A stretch of 64,000 nucleotides of DNA from Rhizomys pruinosus (lineage: Eukaryota > Chordata > Mammalia > Rodentia > Spalacidae), in NCBI GenBank assembly GCA_009823505.1, contig VZQC01001663.1:176535-240534 (forward strand), given 5' to 3'. The notes under the pieces are model-generated. The model did no database searches and was not told the origin of the DNA. It saw only the letters and a list, made by a program, of their open reading frames with translations. A program made the position numbers and the translations under genes. Below, in pieces: positions 1 to 10,885 of this stretch (its first letter is position 1; each line of letters starts with the position of its first letter).

Positions 1-160
1 AACCCATGTAAAAGTGGAAAAAGAGAACCAACTTTATAAAATTGCACAGACCTCCACAGGAATATGGCATGGCATACCTTCACCATGGAATGCCCACATG
101 CCCACGTGCATATCCTACATACATACCTAAATAAATTCTTTAAAAGTTAAAAATCTAAGA
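1..160 (+). mobile_element. B4/RSINE1-type SINE, 3' part
   Basis: The block has the 'agaaccaact...gacctcca...catggcat' order and A-rich 'aaataaattc' tail of the 3' half of rodent B4/RSINE1 SINEs. The 5' part lies outside the window. It is diverged, so it is an old copy. Confidence 0.6.
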
Positions 161-259
161 ACAAAGTTTTTAAAAAAAAAAACCATTTAAGCTTATCACT
201 GAAACAAAATAATCCAGGTAAATAAGGGAATATTACAAAACCCAGGGTGTGGGGAAACA

Positions 260-430
260 TTTTTATTTTATTTTTTTTTATTTTTGGTCTTTTTGAGACA
301 ACATCTCCCTGTAGCCCCAGCTTGTCCTGGAACTCGCTCTGTAGACCAGGCTGGCCTTGAACTCACAAAGATCCGCCTGCCTCTACCTCTCAAGTGCTAG
401 GATTAAAGGCTTGCGCCACCATGCCCGGCT
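260..430 (-). mobile_element. B1 SINE, nearly full length
   Basis: T-rich leader (the A tail on the minus strand), then the 7SL-derived body: gagaca, tctgtagaccaggctggcc, aagtgctaggattaaagg, and the end atgcccggct, which is the element's 5' GCCGGGC. It keeps the lineage form of the 3' end (minus strand agctggggctacagggagat-like). Confidence 0.93.
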
Positions 431-1200
431 CATTTTCCTCAACAAGTGAGTTAGTAACGGTAGCAGCGACAAAGACTCCCCTATAAAAGGAGAGGAACAG
501 GGGTAACAAGAGGACGGGGCAAACAGGAGGAGAAACAAAAACTCACTTTGATTGAAAATGCCATAATTACATCAAACATAAATGCAGATCTAAAATACAA
601 AAGCATAAAGAGAATATGTATACCAAAACAAACAAATTGTCCATGGTTAAGCCTCACTCAGAAAAATTATTAGAATTGCTGAAGTTTCCAGACTATTGTA
701 GTGGTTCAAAAATATTCCCTTAAAGGAAAATGCAAATATGCCTGCCCCTCTTTAGTAGCAATTCCCATTCTTGGGAGCTCTGATTAACTAAATTTAATGT
801 CTGAAAATCCACATGTAATTAGCCCCCATGTTATAAGCCCCCATGTTATAAAAGGTATCTTGGAGAGTAATTTGAGACAACACTGATTTACACTAGCCAG
901 AATTAAGTGACAAATATGTGAACTGATCTTTTCTGACAGAATAGAAGCATTCAGCTGTCACATATTTTTTCATTCCTTTTCCAATTGGTATTATAAAATT
1001 CGTAAAATTCTAGTCTTAAACTCTGCTAGAGCCTGTGGCTACTTGGATAGGTGACTCACATTCTGACCTTAACTATTTTATGATGAACATTATTGATTAC
1101 ACAGTGATTGTAATTCACTTAATCAAATACTAACACATTAATACGAGGTATTCTATGTATCATGTTAGCACAATAGTGTATTATATATGCATATATATGA
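430..1200. other. Single-copy AT-rich DNA
   Basis: No repeat family or coding potential is recognised. The one local feature is a perfect 15-bp tandem duplication (agcccccatgttata at 821-835 and 836-850). TA-rich at 1,170-1,205. Confidence 0.5.
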
Positions 1201-1204
1201 TATT

Positions 1205-1555
1205 ATATTGCACCTGACAAACTTAAGGGTGAAAGGGCTTAAATTTCATTGGCTCACAGTTTGAGGGTACAGTCCATCATGGAGGAAGGCATGGCATTAG
1301 GAGTGTGAGGCAGCTGCCCACATGGCATCCACAGTCAAGAAGCAGAGAGAGAGATGAGTGCTGGTGCTCAGCCCACTTTCTCCTTTGTATTCAGTCCAGG
1401 AGCCCTGCTCATGGCATGACGTCTCCCACTCTCAGGGTGGGTCTTCCCACTTCATTTTTCCTACTCTAGAGACTCTTTCATAGGTAGGCCAAGAGGTTTG
1501 TCTCCTTGGTGATTCCAGATCCTGTAAAATTGACAATCAATATTGATCATCACAA
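1205..1555 (-). mobile_element. ERVL-MaLR LTR, ORR1-like, antisense
   Basis: Read on the minus strand this follows the ORR1 LTR order: ttgtcaattttacaggatct, aagacccaccctga, a GC-rich centre, ccatgatggactgtaccctc, then a 3' part matching 'gtgagccaat'. It lacks coding sequence, so it is a solo LTR. ORR1 is an old non-autonomous MaLR of rodents; the subfamily is not resolved. Confidence 0.72.
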
Positions 1556-1910
1556 ACTCTGAGTTTGTATGTAAAACAATTTCGTGGTTGATTAAAGCTA
1601 AATTATTGAACTAATATTTGAGTAAGAAGCCTTGCAGGCTACACAGTACATAACTTTCCTGAAGACCATATTTCAGGATAAGTCTCTCATAATTTAACGC
1701 ATTGTAACTGATCCATATTAGAAACAGTAGCAAATATATATTAAATAAGTACTTATCAAGTGCTTTCTTTAAATCAAACTAACAATGGACCTTTGGTCAT
1801 ACTCACCTGGGGTTCAGGGACATAAAAATTGCCAAGATTATACAGCCTGAGTTTGTATAACTTGCATAGCTCCTCTGTTTCTGATCCCAGATTCTGGAAT
1901 CTTACTTTCT

Positions 1911-2167
1911 TTAAAAAATTTTTTTTATTATTAATTTTATTTATTTCTGTATTGTGTATGAATGTACTGTCTGCATGCAAGTTTGTGTACCCGTGTCGTG
2001 CAATGCCGCGGAGGTCAGAAGAGGGTGTCGGATTCCCCTGGAACTGGAGTTCTCCTGGAATTGGAGTTTCAGACGGTTCTCAGCCGCCATGTGGGTGCTG
2101 GGGATGGAACCCGGGTCCTCTGTAAGAGTGGTCTGCGCTCTTAACCGCTAGGCCATCTCTCCAGCCC
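1911..2167 (-). mobile_element. B2 SINE, full length, young, with 17-bp TSD
   Basis: Complete antisense B2. The tRNA-related head lies at the right (minus strand ggggctggagagatggcc, with a B-box-like gggttc near 2,105-2,125) and the T-rich tail at the left. The flanks carry a perfect duplication, ctggaatcttactttct, at 1894-1910 and 2168-2184. It belongs to the sub-form with an internal duplicated 'ccaattccaggagaactcca' block. The 98- and 65-residue open frames here are only antisense SINE sequence. Confidence 0.95.
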
Positions 2168-2439
2168 CTGGAATCTTACTTTCTAAGCTCTCTTCCTCTG
2201 GCATCTTCTGCCCACTAGGTTTTCATGCAGTAGGGGTGGGGGTGGGAGGATGATAAATGATGAATATTTAACTTTATCAGGAGCCAAAATGGACACATAG
2301 ATCATGGGACTCTAGATATGGCTGGTAAATGTGGCATCCTACATGAATACAGACACACAGGAAAATGAGCAGCTGTTATTACACTTTTAAGTAACATATC
2401 CCATCCATACCAAAGGCCTCTATACCAAAAGAAATTGGA

Positions 2440-2476
<37 letters not shown>

Positions 2477-2485
2477 TGTGTGTGC
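2440..2485. repeat. (TG)n microsatellite
   Basis: About 22 TG units with one TA interruption, at the edge of the adjacent antisense B4. Confidence 0.95.
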
Positions 2486-2499
2486 TGTATATGTGTTGG

Positions 2500-2806
2500 A
2501 TATATGTATGTGCATGTGCTGGTGCACATACCCATATACACACATATGGAGGCCACAGGAGGATGGTGGATATCCTTTGCTATCATAATCCATCTTAATA
2601 AAAGATACAGGATCTCTTCTAAACTTAGAGCTAGATTGGCAGCCAGCAAGCCTTGGTAAACCTCCCATCTCTGTATCCGGGGTGCTGAGGTTCGAGATTT
2701 GTGCAGCCCTATCCCGCTGTTTCATACGTGTTCTGGGGAGTAAACACAGGTTCTCATGCTAAGCCAATAAACAACCTACCAATACATCTCTACAACCCCA
2801 AATTTA
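2500..2806 (-). mobile_element. B4-type SINE, antisense
   Basis: Shows 'tatggaggccacaggaggatggtgg', a B1-like centre 'agctagattggcagccagcaagcc', 'ttctcatgctaagc' and the end 'ctctacaacccc', in the order of an antisense B4 (tRNA/ID-like head plus B1-like body). Confidence 0.75.
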
Positions 2807-3021
2807 GACTTTTGTAAAGAAGTGCCATTACAACCTCCATCTTTGTATTGTGCAGGGAAAGATGCAGAAAACAGAAGACAAGTTGAGGGGGCTGAAGTGG
2901 ATGCCTTTCCATCTCCTTAAATGGAAAATCACTAGTGTTTATTGATTCCATATTCTGTGCTGGATCTTGGGGTGGCTGCCTTATGCATAGATTATTGTAC
3001 TCTTCTCAAACAACAACTTAC

Positions 3022-3026
<5 letters not shown>

Positions 3027-3075
<49 letters not shown>

Positions 3076-3104
3076 ATGTGTGTGTGTGTGTGTGTGTGTG
3101 TAGA
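3027..3104. repeat. (TC)n then (TG)n compound microsatellite
   Basis: About 22 TC units (3027-3071) followed by TG units to 3,102. It sits at the 3' (tail) side of the adjacent antisense SINE, so it probably grew from the SINE tail. Confidence 0.95.
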
Positions 3105-3311
3105 ATGTTAAGTATCTTGCTCTATAATTCTCAACCATTTTATTTTGAGATGCTAGGGTGCCAGCTTTCCCCACGTCTGCCTTCCATAGCACTGATGTAC
3201 ATGGCATAACCATAGCCACAGTCATCTTTTTACATGGGCACCATGGATTTGAATTCAAATCCTCATGATTATGCAGCAATCGTATCCATAGAACCATCTC
3301 CCCAGTCCCCC
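3072..3311 (-). mobile_element. B4/RSINE1-type SINE, antisense, with TSD
   Basis: Body with 'cctcatgattatgcagcaa' and the terminal 'accatctccccagtccc' typical of an antisense B4 head. The direct duplication tactgaattct at 3019-3029 and 3312-3322 flanks the SINE plus its TC/TG tract, which shows both entered as one insertion. Confidence 0.75.
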
Positions 3312-3322
3312 TACTGAATTCT

Positions 3323-4240
3323 TATTACCTGCATTTTACAAATGAAGCAACTGGCAGTTATGGGTTAAAACTTCTCTGCATTAACAGCTGCTGAATGATG
3401 GTGCCAATGTTTGTCTTCTTGGGGAATCAATATAGTTAAGGGAATATAGTGTTTGTTTCTGTATCAACCACAGATAGCAGTTTGGAGTACATTTGATGAA
3501 TCTGTAATATATCCTGTTAAAACAGATCTGTTTTTATTTTGGAACAAATGAAAACATGTTTAATCTGATGATCACTGCAATAACTCTCCTGATTGAGATT
3601 TATGTGGGATAGATATTTATGTGAAGAAGACAAAGGAGCATTTTGAAAAGGCACACCCAACCTCTGATAATTTTTACATGCAATTTATAAAGTGAATGCT
3701 TCCTAACGGAAAAGATGCGGAGTGTTTTATTACTTGCATTTTTAACATTTGTAATACACCACAGCATGATTAATGAATCAGGTTATATTGATTAGGTTTT
3801 TGCTGCAGTCAGTAATCATTTGAGTTTCTAATCACTTGTGCCTGAGAGCGGGCATTAAACAAATGGATTAATTACAATGAGAGGAAATGTCTTTTTTAGT
3901 TTCAACTAGTAGCTGTGAAGATAAAAGCAGGCACATTTCACTGGTGCCTAACTTCTAATTGATGGTAAAGCTGTGAATGTGTCACAGAGCCCCTGTTTGC
4001 CTTGCTGTTTCTGGATTACATCACTTCTAGAAATGTTTGAGCAGATTATTTTTGTCATTGTTAGTTTTATTTCCTTGAGTTTTTCCTCTACTCCTGTATT
4101 TCTGTACATGAGAGATTTTGTTATGGGTGGGACTTAAGAGGCCCTTTTTTTCTCCATGCTGGAGGTTGATTGGCTTGATCTCAATGAGGCCTTATGCACG
4201 CGGTCACAGCTGCTGGGAGTTCATGTGTGTGGTGGCCCAG
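3323..4240. other. Repeat-free AT-rich stretch, candidate conserved non-coding element
   Basis: No recognisable transposon for 900 bp, unusual in this window. The core at about 3,530-3,900 is dense in homeodomain-like TAATTA/ATTA sites, including atgattaatgaatcagg near 3,767 and attaattac near 3,866. No open frame of note. This suggests an enhancer-like conserved element, but conservation cannot be tested from one sequence. Confidence 0.35.
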
Positions 4241-4663
4241 TCACGTTGAGAAGACACAGTTTCCCTCAGGTCCTCCCCAACCTCTGGCTGTCACCATCAT
4301 TGAGACTTTCTTCTGAGAGGTACCCTGAGCCCTAGGAAGTATTGTGGTATTAAGTGTGCCGTTGTGGCTGAGCACCTCTAGCAGGTGCTTTGCGCAGTTG
4401 ACAGCTTCTGGGGGACAGTCAGTTTTCTTTAAGGCTATGGCTGAGAATAGTTCGATCACATCCCACTTGATGGCTCCACACCCAGAAGAATATGAAAAGC
4501 ACATATTGGACATGATGTATTATTATAATGGACTCAGAGCTTCTGGGGAAGGTAGGGAGGTGGAGAGATAGCTGGGAAGAGTTACAGGCAGAAGAGTGGG
4601 TAATTATGATTAAAATATTTTGTACAGTATTCTAAAATACTTGATAAGAATATTATATTTTAA
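4240..4663 (+). mobile_element. L1 3' UTR end (Lx-like), sense
   Basis: The order matches old murid Lx-type L1 3' ends: a 'ctgagccctagg...gtggctgagcac' block, 'cacacccagaagaatatg...acatattggacatgatg', a G-rich purine stretch, and a terminal 'atgattaaaatattttgta...agaatattat'. The 5' part is missing, as in most L1 copies. No ORF remains. The 75- and 90-residue frames across it are chance. Confidence 0.68.
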
Positions 4664-4764
4664 AGGAGATTTTGATGAAGTTAAAGAAAATATTCAGTTT
4701 TCCTAATCCCGGCTTCCTATCCCTCACCAATAAAAGATGATTGAGTTAATACAAATTTTGTCCT

Positions 4765-5135
4765 GTGCTGGCTGGCTTTATCCACTGGACACTATTTAGA
4801 ATCACCTAAGAAGAGAGTCTCCAGAAGACATTATCTATATCAGGCTGGCATGTGGGCATGTCTGAGGGGGTTTTCTGGTTAAGGTAACTGAAGTGAGAAG
4901 TCCCAGGCTACTGTGAGTGGAATCATGAATGCATTTACTTCCTTGTGCTCTTGCCTGTGGAGGAGAGGAGACCAGATGCTTCAAACTCCAGCCTCTGTGA
5001 CTTCCCTGACTCCATGTATTTAACTTGGAATTATAAGCTGGAAGTTAAACCTTTTCTCCCCTAACTTGCTTTTTGCCAGGGCCTTTATTTCCCCAGCAAC
5101 AGATGTAAAGCAAGTCTTCAAGTCCCAATATGTAG
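4765..5135 (+). mobile_element. ERVL-MaLR LTR (ORR1/MT group), sense
   Basis: Starts 'gctggctttatcc...agaatcacctaagaagagagtctcc' and runs to 'aattataagctggaagttaaaccttttctcc...ttgctttttgccag'. This matches the 'taagccaaataaaccctttcctcc' 3' region of rodent MaLR LTRs. Solo and diverged. Confidence 0.68.
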
Positions 5136-5459
5136 TCTTGAAAATGGCCTTTCTTCTTCTCCTATTCACCTTTATTTTCATTCTGATCATATAATACACT
5201 TCACTTATTATTAAAATGCCTTAGTAGATACAAGTCTTTGAGTGCAGCATCTTGTAGAAGCAAAATAATCTTAGACACTCCTGGTATAACACTATGTTTG
5301 ATACTCAATAAGCTCAATATTGATTAACTATATAAGCAACTATGGGATGTAGACAGAGAATAGCATTTTATTAAATATCATTAATAAACTTTCTACACTC
5401 TGTATTATATCATAGTAAAATACCAATTCCCGTTTCTTCACTATTTTAAACTATTCTAT

Positions 5460-5472
5460 TATTATTTTAGTG

Positions 5473-5506
<34 letters not shown>

Positions 5507-5673
5507 CATGACATTAATATAAGTGCCCATGAAAGCAGAAGAGGGCACCAGATTCCCCTGGAGTTAGGGTTGTGGGTGGTTGTAAACTACCTAACACGGA
5601 TGCTGTGAACAGAACTTTGGTCCTCTTTGAGAGTAGCAGGTGGTCTTAAGCACGGACCCATCTCTCCAGCCCC
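5460..5673 (-). mobile_element. B2/B3-family SINE, antisense, with (TG)n at its tail
   Basis: Contains 'agaagagggcaccagattcccctgga', 'gaacagaactttggtcctc' and the end 'acccatctctccagcccc'. A (TG)n tract at 5,470-5,505 occupies the tail side. Diverged. Confidence 0.82.
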
Positions 5674-5680
5674 ATTTTCC

Positions 5681-5822
<142 letters not shown>

Positions 5823-5908
5823 TTTGTTTGGAGATCAGAGAGTGTACTATCCAGGTGTCTTGTTTGAGTGATGGTTTCTCAGTGCCCGAAACTCACCAAG
5901 CAGGCTAG

Positions 5909-6196
<288 letters not shown>

Positions 6197-6713
6197 TGAA
6201 ATGCAATCCCCGCCTTCTGTCCGTCCTCTGGGATGCATCTCTTCATGAACAGTCTCCTTTTCTCAGCAAGCTGTTTCTGACCAGGATCCCATTTGTGTCC
6301 TTTGTCAATCTGAAACCTTCATTTTGCTTTGAATGAAGCACGGACTTCACCAAATAGCGCCTGCCATTCTATCACTGAACTCAGTGCTGGGACAAACATT
6401 TCAGGCAAGATCTGATGACACCCTGATGGTTCATGAAATCTAAATGCATGACAGTTGTTTCAAGGCATTTTGTTAGTGAACAACTTGAATGAGATTTAGA
6501 AATTTTATTTGCATGGATACTAAAATACAGAGGAGTGGAGCCAAGGTCTCTTGTAATGCAAAAATCATATCTTGGCTTTGAATACAGAGAACACATCAAG
6601 GGAGAACCATAATACTGTATATAATTATTCCTTTCTCTATAGTAGGATATTGGAGGAATTGGCTTCTAAGCAGCTTTGCTTCCCTTGTGACGCCTTTAAA
6701 TATTAGTGTTAGG

Positions 6714-6863
6714 TGCCGGGCATGGTGGCACATGCCTTTAATCCTAGCACTTGGGAGGCAGAGGCAGGCGGATCTTTGTGAGTTCAAGGCTAGCGTGGTC
6801 TACAGCGTGAGTTCCAGGACAGCTGGGGCTTCAGGGAGACCTTGTCTCGAAAAGGCAAAAAAG
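6714..6863 (+). mobile_element. B1 SINE, full length, with diverged TSD
   Basis: Starts tgccgggcatggtggcac and ends agggagaccttgtctcgaaaa. The flanks aaatattagtgttagg (6698-6713) and aaatactagcgttagg (6864-6879) are a 16-bp TSD with two mismatches, so the insertion is of moderate age. The pol III A and B box regions are still readable. The 61-residue frame inside it is not a gene. Confidence 0.95.
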
Positions 6864-6879
6864 AAATACTAGCGTTAGG

Positions 6880-7511
6880 GCCATTTATTCCTCCTGGTGT
6901 AGTTATTTAGAATTAAATATTAGAAAATTCCTGGGATAGTGACGCAATCCAAAACGGGAACCATTTTGCAGGGCTTGGCCAGTTACATTCTTAAAGACCT
7001 AAAAAGAAGTCTTTACTTGCTGCTAGGAAGAAACTGGGTATTGAAAAATAAAGACTTGTAATCTTAGAATCATCTTTGGGTGATTTTTATAAGCCTTTTG
7101 GGATTCTGTTTTCTTATCCTAAACTTGGAAATTACTGTAGTTCCCTAAATGACCTGGATGATGAAAACAAATCATCTTCCCCCAAATAGCCTTCCTATAT
7201 CTGGCACACTGAAGACTCACAAACAATATGATTTTTTTTTCTTCTATGGCCAAGTACTATAAGCAAGCATGGTATAATATTAACAGTATTTACTGTAACT
7301 TGAGCTAAATTGTGTAAGGTACTATATTAACAATATTTATTGTAACTATGAAATAAAATTCTAAATGTACCTATGTCAGAAGTCTCTGCATCATGATAAT
7401 TAACGACCACTCAAACTAGACTTCTATTAGAAAATAGGAACTCCTAATGCCTGATAACACTTAGACTGTAGATCAGGGACTGGTGAACTTTATCTAAAAT
7501 GTACCAGACTG
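6880..7511. other. Single-copy AT-rich DNA
   Basis: No repeat or coding feature found. It contains two similar sequences near 7,275 and 7,325 (taacagtatttactgtaact and taacaatatttattgtaact), a small diverged direct repeat. Confidence 0.4.
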
Positions 7512-7720
7512 GTTTTATTTCATATTTATGTGAATGTGTGTCTGTGTGTAAGTATGGATATATGTATGTAGGTGTCTACAAAAAAACAGAACACAGCATT
7601 GGATGCCCTGGAGCTGGAGTTCCAGGCAGTTGTGTGCTGCCTGATTTGAGTTCTGGGAATGGAAGTATGACTCTGGAGAGCATTAAGCATTCTTAATCAT
7701 TGAGCTAAATGTACAGCCCC
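7512..7720 (-). mobile_element. B2/B3-family SINE, antisense, diverged
   Basis: Tail-side 'tttatttcatatttatgtg', centre 'ggatgccctggagctggagtt', head 'cattgagctaaatgtacagcccc'. Confidence 0.78.
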
Positions 7721-7754
7721 CAGAGTGTACATATTTTTAGCTATTTTGAGATAT

Positions 7755-8110
7755 AAAGGAGTCCTAGTTATAAAGCAACATAAAGAAGAAAGGGTTTATT
7801 TTAGGTCACAACTCCTGGCTAAGGTACATCCCTATAGGAAATAAAGGTAACAACAATTCAAAGCATTTAATAACATTGTACCCACTGTTAAGAGCAGAGA
7901 GCGGGGCTGAAGAGATGGCCTAGTGGTTAAGAGCACCGACTGCTCTTGCAGAGGACCTGGGTTCGATCCCCAGCACCCCACGTGGTGGCTGAGAACTGTC
8001 TTTGATTTCAGTTCCAGGGGAATCCGACGCCCTCTTCTGACCTCCGTGGCATTTCACGACACAGGTGCACAGACCTGCATGCAAACAGTACATTCATACA
8101 CATACAAAAA

Positions 8111-8157
<47 letters not shown>

Positions 8158-8405
8158 ATTTAAAAAAAGGAACAGAGAGCAATGAATGCACACATGCTAC
8201 GTGCAGCCCAGAGTCTACATGCTCTTCCTAGGGAATGGTGCCGCCTATATTCGGGGTTCCTCCCATCTCCTTTAGGGTAATGGAGAGAATTCTTCAAAGG
8301 GATGCCCGCAGGCCAGCCTAGTCTAGACAGTCCTTTAGACTCTTTCCAGATGATTCTAAGTCGTGTCACACTGACAATGCCAACCATCATATAGCCACCA
8401 CATGT
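7755..8405 (-). mobile_element. MaLR LTR (ORR1-like), antisense, split by a B2
   Basis: The left part (7,755-7,902) carries 'gaagaaagggtttattttaggtcac', the antisense MaLR 3' region. The right part (8,171-8,405) carries 'ggaatggtgccgcctatattc' and ends 'gtgtcacactgacaatgcc', the antisense 5' region. The B2 between them explains the gap, so the LTR predates the B2. No internal retroviral sequence is present. Confidence 0.65.
7903..8170 (+). mobile_element. B2 SINE, full length, inserted in an LTR, long (AAAT)n tail
   Basis: Sense B2: head ggggctgaagagatggccta, B-box-like gggttcgatcccc near 7,960, body 'ccgacgccctcttctgacctcc', then (AAAT)n at 8,107-8,160. The flanks gcagagagc (7894-7902) and acagagagc (8172-8180) are a short TSD. 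This copy lacks the internal duplication seen at 1.9, 16.6, 26.5 and 28.9 kb. Confidence 0.95.
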
Positions 8406-8702
8406 GATTTGGCTGCAACCACTTAGTGTAGGCATCTCAGTTTCCTGGAAGCAGCAGCAGATGCTGTGGAAACTACGATAGATTGCTCCCATAGAACTAT
8501 GTTAACAAGAATGGGAGGTCGATTAAATTTGCCTCATGCCTAGGAACAAATCATTAGGATGGGTTTGTAGGGTTTCTTTTCAGAATAAAGGTGTGAAGGC
8601 ATGTTGTCTGTCTGTCCTGCTTCCTCTTATGATTAATACAGCATAAGAAGAGTAGGAAATGCATTGTTCATTACTCCATGTAGATGCGCCTGTTGGGCTA
8701 CG

Positions 8703-8723
8703 TTTTTTTTTTTTTTTTTTTTT
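8703..8723. repeat. Poly(T) tract
   Basis: 21 consecutive T with no SINE or LINE body recognised beside it. It may be the tail of an insertion too truncated to identify. Confidence 0.9.
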
Positions 8724-8814
8724 AACAAAATTATTAACTTCAATTTAGAGCTTTCTAACGGATTATCAAAACATTTAAAATTGTAATATTACCACCCCAA
8801 TATTCTTTTGAAGG

Positions 8815-9018
8815 CTTTTATTTATTTTATATATCTCTGTGTGTATGTGTGTGTACATATGTATATAAGCACTCAGATGAAAGAGGAAGGTATCAAAGCT
8901 TCTGGAGCTGGAGCTTCCAGTGGTTGTGAATGGCCCAATGTGGGTTCTGGGAACTAAACTCAGTTCTCTGCAAGAGCAGCAACCACCCTCAACCACTGAA
9001 ACAATTCTATAGCCCTCA
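8815..9018 (-). mobile_element. B2/B3-family SINE, antisense
   Basis: Tail 'tttatttattttatatatctctgtg', centre 'tctggagctggagcttccagtggttgtgaa', head 'gcaagagcagcaaccacc...tctatagccctc'. Confidence 0.82.
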
Positions 9019-9019
9019 T

Positions 9020-9660
9020 CTTAGAAAGGAAGTGGCAATTCTCTCACTATTATAGTATTTTTTATGGAGAAAGGACTCTGTGTAGATAACATCCAATTAA
9101 ATAAGCTCAGTGTATTAAAATATATTGATAAGTGCAATTCATGATGTTTTCCCCAAAGAATTTTTAAAAACTGTCTATTTCCTGATATATATTTATAATA
9201 GTATGTAGTGGATAGAAATCACTTTTCAGAAACATATTTAGAACATAATGTTGGCATATGGCACTTAATAGTCTCATGGAATTGTGTATTGTTCATCTGT
9301 TGGAAGAAAATTTCTTTGCCTTGAAACAGTGTCCCAGCCAAAGATATTAAAGTTAACATCTAAATTTTGAATGAGGGAGAGTGCTAACATGCAGGCTTTA
9401 ATCAAGACTGGCTACCTCTGCTGCTAAGTCCCCTGTGGAAAACTCGAGGAGCATCATTCCATTATTGCCATCCCTACAAACTCAGGTTTACTTTCTCACT
9501 TCCGTGACCACCTATGTGTGTTTTATAAAAAGCACATTACTACAGGCTTTATAAGTCGAAGCCCTGTATTTTAAGAGCTTCTAGAATGGACTACAGTAAC
9601 GGGCTCTCTCATCATCCTCGTTCTGTGTTCCACTTTTGTCTCAGAAGTGTGATTTTGATG
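9020..9660. other. Single-copy AT-rich DNA
   Basis: No repeat family, RNA gene or coding frame recognised. Confidence 0.4.
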
Positions 9661-9664
9661 TTCT

Positions 9665-9945
9665 GACTCCTTTCCTATCTTTGCTTTCCTCTGCTTTTCT
9701 CTTTTCTTCCCCTTTACTTTCCTCTTCTTTACTATTTTTGGAGATGGGGTATCATAGTCCATGCAGGCATCAAATGCACTATGTAGCTGAAGATGACTAT
9801 CAACTATTAATCCTCTCTTCTCCAACGTGCTGGAAATATAGGCACATGCCAACACAGTTGGTGTACGTGGTCCTAGTGATGAAGCTAGGGCTCTTCACAC
9901 ATGCTAGGCCAGCACTCTGCCAACTCAGGTGCATCTCCAGATTTC
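9665..9945 (-). mobile_element. B4-type SINE, antisense, behind a polypyrimidine tract
   Basis: 9,668-9,735 is nearly pure C/T. The body then shows 'gagatggggtatcatagtcc', a B1-like 'ctggaaatataggcacatgcc' and the tRNA-like 'gctagggctcttcacacatgc...actctgccaactcag'. Heavily diverged. Confidence 0.6.
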
Positions 9946-10080
9946 TTTTCATTTTAAGCAATGGGGAAGGGATGGAAATTGATGATAATTTGGGGGGGTT
10001 TATGATAAAGTGCATTAAAAACATGTATAAAGATGTCATAAATCAAACTCAAGTTTATACAATTAAGATATGCCAAAAAT

Positions 10081-10295
10081 GGGGCTGAAGAGATGACTCG
10101 ATAGTTATGAGCACTGCCTGCTCTTGCAGAGGACCAGGGTTCAATTGCACCCACGGGGCAGCTAACAAAATCTGTAACTCTGGTTCCAGGGGATCTGGTG
10201 CCCTCTGCTGACATTCAATGGCATTGCAAGATATGTATGCATCTACCTACATGTAGGCAATATGCTCATACACATAAAAGAAAGTAAATTATCTG
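10081..10295 (+). mobile_element. B2/B3-family SINE
   Basis: Head ggggctgaagagatgactcg, 'ctgctcttgcagaggaccagg', body 'ttccaggggatctggtgccc', tail 'catacacataaaagaaagtaaa'. Confidence 0.88.
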
Positions 10296-10299
10296 CTAA

Positions 10300-10885
10300 A
10301 ATGTGAGATATATAATGAATAAATGTAAATTTTCTTTCTTTTAAAATTAATTTCCCATATCTTTTATCAATTTGAAGACAAACATATGATAAACGCTTGT
10401 TTATGGATCTGGGATTGGGTTAAAACATATCACCACTAGTATAAATTACAAATCACTCAATAAATGTAGTCTCAAAGGAAATGCAACAAGTTAAAAGTTT
10501 TACTAAATTAATCCATCCCCTTCCAGGTTTTCTTCATTAGCTATTTGAGGATCATTCAACCAATTAAGTTAATATAACTAAAATTATGGATGAGGCCTTA
10601 GGAAAACTTCTAAGGATGCAATATCAGTTAAATCAGTTTCTATAGAGGAGAACTTTATCTTACATAGTAGGCCATTCCAATAAGGAGGAGCTATGTCTTT
10701 TTTCTGATTTTATGGCTTGGCTTCTTCCTATGTTGTCCTGATTGCAAATTATATCTCTTGTTTCCTTTACTTAGATAGTAACAGCCACTTTTTCATTAAG
10801 CAAGTCTTCTTTCCAAATGTTCCCAGTTCTGCACCATTTAATCCATTTCTCCCCACTTTGCAATTCTAGTTTAAATCTAGATTTT
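10300..10885. other. Single-copy AT-rich DNA
   Basis: No repeat or gene recognised. Confidence 0.4.

Noticed and set aside
2435..2659. Cysteine/valine-rich frames over TG arrays (also at 5.6, 19.3 and 33.5 kb)
   Set aside because: Simple-repeat translation artefacts.
6381..6599. 72-codon minus-strand frame in single-copy DNA
   Set aside because: No domain or context; chance length.
7903..8000. tRNA gene suggested by a gggttcgatcccc B-box match
   Set aside because: It is the tRNA-derived head of a B2 SINE; the surrounding sequence does not fold as a tRNA and the B2 body follows.
9636..10088. 150-codon plus-strand frame
   Set aside because: It starts in a polypyrimidine tract and crosses an antisense B4-type SINE; the product is repeat-derived.
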